A stretch of 64,000 nucleotides of DNA from Limnanthes douglasii subsp. nivea (lineage: Eukaryota > Streptophyta > Magnoliopsida > Brassicales > Limnanthaceae): assembly GCA_036936605.1 (NCBI GenBank), contig JAUPFV010000004.1, positions 65,744,352 to 65,808,351 on the forward strand, in the 5' to 3' direction. Shown here piece by piece: positions 56,662 to 64,000 of this stretch (within the stretch, counting starts at the first letter, position 1; each line of letters begins with the position of its first letter). The notes under the pieces are model-generated. The model ran no database searches. It was not told where the DNA came from and saw only the letters and a program-made list of their open reading frames with translations. The position numbers and the translations under genes were made by a program.

Positions 56662-57948
56662 TCATCTTGACCTAAGAACCTCGATTCCTAGGAAATACTT
56701 CAATCCCCCAAGGTCTTTCATTTCGAACTCCTTGAAGAGGTTTTTCTTAAGAGAGCTAATTTCTTCTTTGTCATTCCCCGTTATAATCATATCGTCGACA
56801 TATATTATAAGACAAGTGACTAATTCTCCTCTCTTTTTGTAAAACAAGGTATGATCCCCATTACTCTGTTTGTAGCTATACTGCTTCATTGCTATTGTAA
56901 ATCTCCCAAACCAAGAACGAGGAGACTGTTTGAGCCCATATAATGTCTTTTTCAGTTTGCATACCTCATTTTCTTGAAAACCATCAAAGAACCCTGGTGG
57001 GGGTTCCATATATACCTCTTCTTCCAAGTCTCCATGTAAGAAATCATTCTTTACATCAAATTGATGAAGAGGCCAATCTTTATTCGCGGCTATTGAAAGT
57101 AAAACTCTAATAGTGTCAATCTTTGCAACCGGAGAGAATGTTTCAGAGTAGTCTATACCATATGTTTGTGTATATCCTTTGGCAACCAATATTGCCCTGT
57201 GTCGCTCAATGGTGCCATCAGAATTATATTTTATATTAAACACCCATCTACACCCGACTGTTTTCTTCCCTTGTGGTAATACACAATTCTTCCATGTACC
57301 ATTCCTTTTTAGAGCTTCTATTTCAGTATTCATTGCCTCATGCCATTCAGTCATCTTCTTAGCTTCTTGAGCTGTCTTAGGGATTTGTTCAGAGAGAATA
57401 GTAGCTGAAAACTCCTTTGCAATCTTCGTCATTCCTTTCATGTCCGTTTTTACCGGATATGTAGAAGCACGAGGAACGTGTTCTGGTGAATACCGGTCAG
57501 GAAGAACCCCTCTATTTTTTCTTGGGGGAAGAACCGGAGTTTGAGTTTCAACAAATGAACTTCCTGAAACGTCATGGTCAATAGCATTTTGTGAATTATG
57601 ACATTGTAAATTGTTTACCTCTTGATGGACATTTTCTTTGGCTGATTCGCTGGTAGTATCCATGGAATTTATTTTTTGTTGGACATTGTCTTCGGGAGAA
57701 TCATTGGTAGTAAGAACTGCCTCGCCAGTCTCCTTTATGTTGTAAGAGGCGTGTTCGGTGGCGCCATCTACCGACTCTGTCGGCACATCCTCAAAGTAAC
57801 TTTCATATAGCAACCAGTCGAGTGATTCACTTACTTTCTCCCCCTGAGCACGAGATTGGTGGTCAAAAAAATAATCGGATTCTAAGAAGTCACAGTCCAT
57901 GGTGACATGGATTCGACGAGTAATTGAATTGTAACACCGATATCCCAT
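56662..57948 (-). pseudogene. Copia reverse transcriptase and preceding linker
   Basis: The linker (MGYRCYNSITRRIHVTMDC, then an acidic serine-rich part) leads to RT: WHEAMNTEIEALKRNGTW, FDVKNDFLHGDLEEEVYMEP, GLKQSPRSW, and the active site YVDDMIITG. The first catalytic Asp is kept in FDVK, although FDVKNAF is more usual than FDVKNDF. The frame ends at a stop after GIEVLRSR. Confidence 0.93.
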
Positions 57949-57963
57949 TTGATGAACACCGTA

Positions 57964-59381
57964 TCAAACGAATACACACTTTTCAGCACAAAAATTAAGT
58001 TTGTTTCGACTAGTTTTAGGGATATGAACAAACACCGAACAACCAAAGACACGAGGTGGTAAGGTCATAACAGATGAAATTGTAACTTGGGTGGCAAGCA
58101 CTTGTAATGGAGTTTTAATTCCTAGACATCGGGTTGGTAGACGATTTGCAAGATACGTAGCTGTAGCAAGAGCTTCTGGCCAAAGAGAATGAGGAACTCT
58201 AGATTCAATCATAATAGCACGAGTTTTTTCAAGTAAAGTACGATTTTTTCGTTTTGAAGTACCGTTTTGTTGAGGTGTGTTTGGACAAGCGGTTTGATGG
58301 ATAAGACCATTTGTTTTGAAAAAATTATGCATTGTTTGGTTGACAAACTCGGTTCCATTATCAGAACGGAGAATCTGTATTTTTTTTTCAAATTGATTCA
58401 AAATCATTTTCTAAAAACAAACAAATATTTCTGGTACTTCTGATTTATGTTTCATGAAGTATATCCAAGTCATTCTTGAGAAATCATCCACAAACAAAAC
58501 AAAGTATCTGACTTGATTGTTAGTGGAATTTGGTGCTGGACCCCAAACATCAGAATGGATTAGCGAAAAAGCATAATCAACTCTAGTATTACTTTGATTA
58601 AATGAGACCCTACGATTTTTTGCAAGAATGTCGGTTTCACATTTCTCATGAATGAAATTATTCAAAAAAAGACTAGGAAACAAACTCTTAAGATAGCTAA
58701 AAGAAGGATGACCAAGTCGTCGGTGCCATAACCAAAGTTTCCTTTCGGTTGTTCCGTGAGCAAGCATGGCATGTCCCTTATGAACTACCTCATCAACATA
58801 ATAGAGACCTCATTGTTCAGTACCACGCCTAATGATCTCCTTCGTACGAATGTCCTGTAAAATGTAAGAAAATGGATACATAAGAACCACACAGTTGAGT
58901 TGTTTTGTCACTTGACTAACATATAATAACTTTAAGGATAGTGAAATAATGTAGAGGCAGTTTTTAATTTCCATTTTTTCTGAAAAAATAATTGAACCTC
59001 CCCCTTTGACTTCACAAATTTCTCCACTAGCAGTCTCAATATGGGACTTCTTTGGAGATGACATGTCACCAAAGTATTTAGGATCATAAGACATGGTGTC
59101 CGTAGCCCCGCAATCAAAGATCCAATTCATTGATTTCTCAAACCTTTTACCTCCAAGTTTTTCATAGGAGTTCGTCGCTATTCCTCCAAAACCAGTACCA
59201 CTTCCTTGCTCATTTTTAGTCGGATCTTCACCGCCACTTGTAGAGAAAGCCCGTTTGATATTAGATCTGAAACGCTGGTTATTTTTAACCTTAATCCATC
59301 CTCCCACCATTCTGGATAGCCAACCAGCTTGAAACATGTCTCCTTAGTGTGTTTCTTCGTCCCACAATGAGTGCAATACAA
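57964..59381 (-). pseudogene. Copia zinc knuckle, protease and integrase
   Basis: The order is CTHCGTKKHTKETC zinc knuckle (about 59370), protease with WIFDCGATDTM (about 59130; the usual active site is DSGAS/T, so DCGAT is a change), GAG-pre-integrase WHRRLGHPS, then integrase core DVWGPAPN, SDNGTEF and TPQQNGTSKRKNRTL (usually NGVAERKNR). Stops split it near 58808, 58409 and 57964. It would process the polyprotein and insert the DNA copy. Confidence 0.9.
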
Positions 59382-59408
59382 CTTGGATTTATCTTCTTTC
59401 TCTTTGGA

Positions 59409-60203
59409 TCAGAATTTAAACCTCTGCGCAGAATCTTTAGCAGCCAAACACATTCCGATTTCAATCGAGTCACTATCAGAAGAGCTTGATTTTAGTATAT
59501 TAAGCCTGACCACTTCCCTTCGTATTGTAGCATATGCTGTTTCCACGGAAGGAAGATGATCCTTTTTCAGGATATCTCTCTTGATTGGTTCCAGCTTGTC
59601 AATAATCGCCATTAGCAATTGATATAGTCTTTGTTCTTGAGTCTTCTTATTGTAGATCTGAATGTCTTCTGGGTCTTTCATAGGATTCAGATCTCGCATA
59701 TCTATAGACATCTAGATGTTCTACAGTTTGTTCCACAAGTCTTCTAGTGTATCGGACCCTTGCCTTAACGAATTAGCCCTCTTATGAAGGTCAAACACCT
59801 GTAACAAATATGTACCAGAACTGTATGTGGTGGCTAGCCCATCCCAGAGGGCTTTTGCAGTGGGATATTGCGAGACATTATTCACCAAGCTGGATTCAAG
59901 ATTCTGGATAATCCGTGTGAAAATACATTGATCATCTTGTTCCCACCTTGTATATGTTTTATCAGTTTTGGATAGAGGTGTCGGCTCCCCTGTAATGTGA
60001 GAACCTCTCTCCCTTCCACCAATTGCTTTCTTCATCAGGTTTTCCCATAGGGCATAGTTGTCACCATCGATTTTAATCCCTAGGGATAAATTCTCGGGGT
60101 TAGTTATTTGTTGTTGTGTTCTAAGACCATTTCTTATAATGGCAGCAATCTGAATTGTTAATTCATCAGGGATTTGACTGACCACGACTTCATTGCCAAC
60201 CAT
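59409..60203 (-). pseudogene. Copia gag
   Basis: It starts MVGNEVVVSQ at 60203, with the copia Gag features LSLGIKIDGDNYALWENLMK and ALWDGLATTYSSG. A stop near 59721 splits it from the rest (59711-59409), which includes YQLLMAIIDKLEPIKRDIL. It forms the particle. Confidence 0.88.
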
Positions 60204-60241
60204 CTTTGTTGAGGATGTTCATAATTCCCAGAATCACGCGT

Positions 60242-60253
60242 GCTCTGATACCA
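60242..60253 (-). other. Copia primer-binding site
   Basis: On the minus strand TGGTATCAGAGC directly follows the LTR end GTTAACA. It is the standard site for initiator tRNA-Met in Ty1/copia elements. Confidence 0.92.
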
Positions 60254-60484
60254 TGTTAACATGCACATTTTCTACGTAGCATCTCAGTGGTTGTCTTTGT
60301 TAAAAAACAAAGAGAGAAGTAGCCGCAGGAAGCGGCTAGGGTTTTGTGTTTATTAGAAAATGTTCCTTTTTGTTTTATTGATGCATTAGAGATGTAATTC
60401 AAGAATTGACCAATAAGGCTCTCAATATATAGAGAACTTAGAGTCCTATACAAGGAAACTTAATACACTGAATATTCTAACAAT
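60254..60484 (-). repeat. Copia 5' LTR
   Basis: This is the intact LTR of 231 bp, TGTTAACATG to TATTCTAACA on the plus strand. It matches the two left pieces with a few differences (for example AGAAGC/AGAAGAGGC and an A-run change). Confidence 0.93.
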
Positions 60485-60545
60485 AAACAAAGTTGCGATT
60501 CCATATATAGGCTCTTTAATTATATTTGCTGACCGTATTGAGACC

Positions 60546-60958
60546 AAATCATTGATTTAATAGTAGAGAACATGGTTCATCTCACTCAAAATTGCTACGG
60601 TATTTCTATTGTCCAAAACGTATTATCCGATCAGAATATTTGCACCAAAATTTGCCTCTGGCTTCAAGGACATTATGTTGATTTTATAATAGATTCAACT
60701 CGTAATTATATTGTTCACAAACGTATTCGTTCTGAAGGGATGGAAATCGTAGTTAAGAATTTAATAGCCAGTGATAAGCTTTTACAGTTGGTGAAAAATA
60801 CATTCGGGTAATATGTTAATAATAGTGCATTAAAGGCCAGTCGAATTCGTAAACCTGAGCTTTACGGCAAACTTAGGGCGGAACTGGAAATTCATCGTTC
60901 AGCTGCAACTTCAACTATATCGAAACTAATTGATCTGAATCATGTGCGGAGAAAGTGA
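60546..60958 (+). pseudogene. Pumilio-like (PUF) RNA-binding repeat pseudogene
   Basis: Reading from IIDLIVENMVHLTQNCYG on, the segment shows successive PUF repeat marks: NCYGISIVQNVL, LQGHYVDFIIDSTRNYIVHK, IVVKNLIASDKLLQLVKNTFG and YVNNSALKASR. In PUF proteins these bind specific bases in mRNA 3' UTRs. A TAA (60809-60811) falls in the last repeat, at the place of Asn in the usual GNYV, and the frame goes on to TGA at 60956-60958. The front part of the gene is cut off by the copia element. It is a relic, perhaps one of the many PUF-type duplicates seen in plants. Confidence 0.72.
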
Positions 60959-61697
60959 TACATGTAGATTTATAGCTTTTGATATGTACAGTTGCTTAGT
61001 TTTTGTGCAACTGATGTTATTTGATGCTTAGTTTTTGTTATCTTTATATTTACCTATAAGTTTAAATGCGGCTTCTTTAACCGAAATAGACGAGTCATAA
61101 AACCTTCCTTCAACAGCCAACTGAACACAAAACCCGAATCTTATATAACAAGCTTTTTTACAATATTACAAATTTTTGTAAGTTAATAGCAAATAAAAAT
61201 TAGTTGATGAAAACAAGATAACTTTGGCATCAGACTAAATTTCCCTAACAGTCATATACAAAACAGCATCATAACCTCTATAACACACTGCAAATTATCC
61301 AAAGAAAACATTATGCCATACTCAAACTTACATTTATGACCAGTTAAAAGAAAATAAGATTAATAGACTAATCTTGATTGTCCTTAAACTTGCATGCAAA
61401 AGTAGTTAAATCAAAATAAGAGCAATAGACTAATCTTGAGTCCATTTTAATAGTTTGAAGAGATGAAATACACAAGCTTTCTATAAATAAATATAATATC
61501 TTCTTAGTATGTACCGAAAGAAACTCCATAATATATTTACAAATAGAAATATTTTAATTATTAATAATAAAATAAATGAGGTGTTTGGACTTCTTAGATA
61601 TTCTCTCTCCTATGACTTTTCCTACAAAATAACCTCCTCCCCCTTGCTTTTTCTTCTTTTCTCTTGTTTTCTTTTTGATTTATGATCTATCTCTATC
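60959..61697. other. AT-rich intergenic DNA
   Basis: No gene is seen. A pyrimidine-rich stretch (CTCCCCCTTGCTTTTTCTTC) precedes the LINE ORF1 start near 61630-61670 and may be the LINE 5' leader. Confidence 0.55.
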
Positions 61698-62827
61698 ATG
61701 GAGATAAGAAACAATGCTTTGTTTGAAGACGATTTTCCATCTCTGTTTCAAAATCAAAAACAGAGGAAGATTGATCAAATTTTGGAGAAGAAATCCTTTG
61801 TAGATCTGTTTAAAGACCAAAATTCAAAGAATCATGATATAGAATTTAAGCCTGATAGTATTGACAGAAAATCAGACCATATTTCTATTCAGTTCTCCAA
61901 AGATGTCAAGGATTTACTGTTGTTGAATGCTAAGGTTACTCTAATCAAAAGATTCTCTCTGGGTTTACCAAAGAAAACTGTATTGGAAGCCTTCTTTAAT
62001 TCTTTGAAATTGAAAGGAATGTTATGTACCAGAAACTGGGATTCTCATTATATTTTCATAGAATTCGAATTGAATGAGGATGTTTGGAAAATGTGGTCAA
62101 GGTATGTTTGGAAAGTTGGAAGTTCTACGATGCAAATCTTACGGTGGTCACTTGATTTTCATCATAAGTACGAGAATCCTTCGGTGTTGGTTTGGACTAG
62201 GTTCAATAAAATCCTGGAGTATCTTTACAATGCAAGATTCATGCGTGAAATTGCTGCTACTTTAGGTAAGCCTTACAAAATTGAAGTTCCAAAAGATAAC
62301 GGAGCTTTCAAAAACTCTAACTATGATTTGATAGAGTTGGATTTATCTATGAAGATTCATAACCAAATATGGATTGGTTTTGGTCCTAATGACGAATATT
62401 GGATTAATGTTAAATACAATAATTTTACTTCTTAGTGCGATTCTTGTTTCCATCTAGGTCATAAATTCGAAGAGTGCAAGAAAAAAGTTAAGTCTACTAC
62501 TCAAGAAGATCTACTGCATTTCAAGAACATTGAAGACCATGTTGTTAAAGAAAAGGAAAAGGCTGTTAATTTGGATAAGAGGGTTCATAATGAAGCTGTT
62601 AGTTCAAATTCTGAGTTTGTTCCTATGGTGAAATCTATAGTTGTTCATAGAAAGGAGAAATAAAAGTATTCAAAAGATAATTCGTATAAAGAAAATACTC
62701 AGGACAATTATATTTATATTAATAATGATGTTCATACAAGCTTTGATGGTAACATTCTTGATTTTGTTAAAAAGAAATGGAATTTAAAAATAAATGGATT
62801 TCCTAATGAGGTTATATGGTTCAAATT
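61698..62827 (+). pseudogene. LINE ORF1 (DUF4283-type with CCHC zinc knuckle)
   Basis: It starts MEIRNNALFEDDFPSLFQNQ. The middle (LLLLNAKVTLIKRFSLGLPK, RYVWKVGSSTMQILRW, VWTRFNKILEYLYN) follows the plant LINE ORF1 domain DUF4283, which binds nucleic acid. The knuckle CDSCFHLGHKFEEC comes directly after a TAG (62433-62435). Further stops follow, for example TAA near 62661. The last part (DFVKKKWNLK) leads to the insertion site. Confidence 0.8.
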
Positions 62828-63206
62828 TGATGATTTCAGATTATTCAGTCACACCTCCCTGTGTTATCCGGACAAGGGAAATTCAGACATAACTTGCCGC
62901 TGAACTATCCGGACAGGACAAACGTAAAGAAATAACTAAACACTTTTTGACTAAGCTATGTGCTAATCAACTTAATAAGTAAATGGGTCCTTAAACTTGA
63001 TCCAGTTTCATAACTTGACCCAAAAGCCCACGGGTCCTTAATTAAGGGTATAAATACACCAACCACTTTCATTAATGAGGGTAATGAACATTTAATACAA
63101 CCAGGCAGCTCAAATCTCTCACTACTTTACACTTAAACATTTAATACTCTACATATTTTCTAAAACACTTTACAAAATTACCCTCAATCCAAAATAAACC
63201 GCACCA
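62828..63206 (+). repeat. Solo LTR, related to the E1 LTR
   Basis: It starts TGATGATTTCAG and ends ACCGCACCA, 379 bp, alignable over its whole length with the E1 LTRs but clearly diverged. It keeps the TATA box TATAAATA at 63049-63056. A perfect 5-bp duplication AAATT flanks it (62823-62827 and 63207-63211). No internal element sequence is present, so recombination between two LTRs probably removed it. It lies in the LINE. Confidence 0.93.
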
Positions 63207-63211
63207 AAATT

Positions 63212-64000
63212 AAACAGACTTAAAAGTTGTCTTAAAATTTGGAATAAAAACTACTTTGGAAATGTTTTCTCTAAAGTCAAAGAGACTGAAAACAATGTTA
63301 AAGAAGTTGAGTTGCTTCATTCTACCTATAACAATCAATCTACTGAAATGAATCTTAGAAAATCTAACAGTCTCTACTTGCAGGCCCTTAGAAATGAAGA
63401 GGCTTTATGGAAGCAAAAGGCTTACAGTTCTTGGTTAATTGAGGATGGCAATAATACTAAAATGTTTCATACTTATGTGTCTAAGAAGAGAAGAAATAAT
63501 TCTATTACTGGTATTAAGGATGGAGACAACTGACTCTATAATGTTGATGATATAGGAGCCTCTGCTGAAAATTATTTCAAAAAAACGTATTCTAAGAAGC
63601 CTTACAATTCTACTGATGAAGAAGAGCAGTGTATGCAAGGTGACCTACTGTCTTCTATTCCTAAGTTGGTCACTAATGATGATAATGTCTCTTTGTTGAA
63701 AGCTACTTATGCTGAAGAGCTTTGGGATGTTCAGAATTCTATGAATTCTGATAGCGCTCCTGATATTGATGGGTATAACGTTATCTTCTATAAAACTTGT
63801 TGGCATATTATAATAGATGATATGCTTAAGGATTTAAACTCTTTCCTTTTTAGTAGTAAGATCCCAAATGGGATTTTTGTTATTGGATTGTGCCTAATTC
63901 CAAAAACATCTAATCCCACTTTCTAGAACCATTATCGACCTCTTAGTCTTTGTTCTTTGACTAACATAATCATTTCTAAACTAATTACTACTAAACTGTC
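63212..64000 (+). pseudogene. LINE linker and reverse transcriptase start
   Basis: It opens with RLKSCLKIWNKNYFGNVFSK, then EALWKQKAYSSWLIEDGNNT and MFHTYVSKKRR, the standard region just before RT in plant L1 elements. The RT start follows, with SAPDIDGYNVIFYK and NHYRPLSLCS. TGA (near 63531) and TAG (63924-63926) stop the frame, and a frame change joins the pieces. The catalytic part lies beyond the window. Confidence 0.85.

Larger units (their letters stand above)
45213..60484 (-). mobile_element. Ty1/copia retrotransposon, split by E2
   Basis: Its own length is about 4.9 kb. The 5' LTR is at the right (60254-60484) and the 3' LTR at the left, cut in two by E2 (45213-45283 and 55673-55834). 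Gag, zinc knuckle, protease, integrase, RT and RNase H read on the minus strand in Ty1/copia order. The primer site TGGTATCAGAGC lies directly at the LTR, and a C12 run (G on the minus strand) at 55835-55846 serves as purine tract. Several single stops break the polyprotein. A target duplication is not clear (ATATC left, ATAAA right). It sits in a Pumilio-like pseudogene. Confidence 0.92.
61698..64000 (+). mobile_element. L1-type LINE, internally deleted, interrupted by a solo LTR, runs off the window
   Basis: ORF1 (61698 on) and the linker/RT start (63212 on) are on the same strand. When the solo LTR and one duplication copy are ignored, the frame passes smoothly across the site. The endonuclease domain, which normally stands between ORF1 and RT, is not found, so it was deleted before the LTR insertion. 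Stops break both parts. The 3' end is beyond 64000. Confidence 0.82.

Noticed and set aside
45208..60489. Target duplication for the copia element
   Set aside because: Flanks ATATC and ATAAA agree at only three of five bases, so I do not claim one.

Overview
The window is nuclear DNA of a flowering plant, most likely a eudicot. It is AT-rich and full of plant transposable elements. I see no intact host protein gene. The sequence holds nested and decaying mobile elements, a large block of mitochondrial origin, and a few gene remnants. The species cannot be named from the sequence.

Region A (1-27060) reads best as one long mitochondrial insertion (NUMT), opened later by two LTR elements. The secure mitochondrial part is 17294-26757. 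It has relics of trnS-GCU, trnF-GAA and trnP-UGG in a row, then four head-to-tail copies of a unit of about 2075 bp, each carrying the same broken atp1 (ATP synthase alpha subunit). The flanks 1-3019 and 12733-13355 look similar in style but hold no gene I can name, apart from a small antisense Ty1/copia RNase H relic. Element E1 (3020-12732) is an old Ty3/gypsy element of the Tat lineage. The element at 13356-17213 is a gag-only LTR element.

Region B (27061-32184) is AT-rich intergenic DNA with one clean tRNA-derived SINE (28092-28331, 11-bp target duplication) and several short direct repeats.

Region C (32185-40339) is a Mutator-like element (MULE) of about 8.2 kb with 43-bp terminal inverted repeats. 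It carries a spliced plant-mobile-domain (PMD) gene and a small gene of about 129 codons on the + strand. On the - strand it carries a FAR1-type transposase joined to an OTU cysteine-protease-like domain. Three blocks of back-to-back GC-rich hairpins lie near the 5' ends of these three genes. This is the most unusual system in the window.

Region D (40340-61600) starts with AT-rich DNA containing an organelle-type trnN relic. It then holds a Pumilio-like pseudogene apparently split by a Ty1/copia element (45213-60484, - strand). One LTR of that copia element is itself split by a young Tat gypsy element, E2 (45284-55672, - strand, GTAGC target duplication). E1 and E2 both carry a spliced antisense gene between pol and the 3' LTR.

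Region E (61601-64000) is a decayed L1-type LINE that runs off the window and is interrupted by a solo LTR (62828-63206, AAATT duplication) related to the E1 LTRs. The genes mostly act in element mobility, so the window records layered insertion: mtDNA transfer, amplification, retrotransposon nesting and decay.
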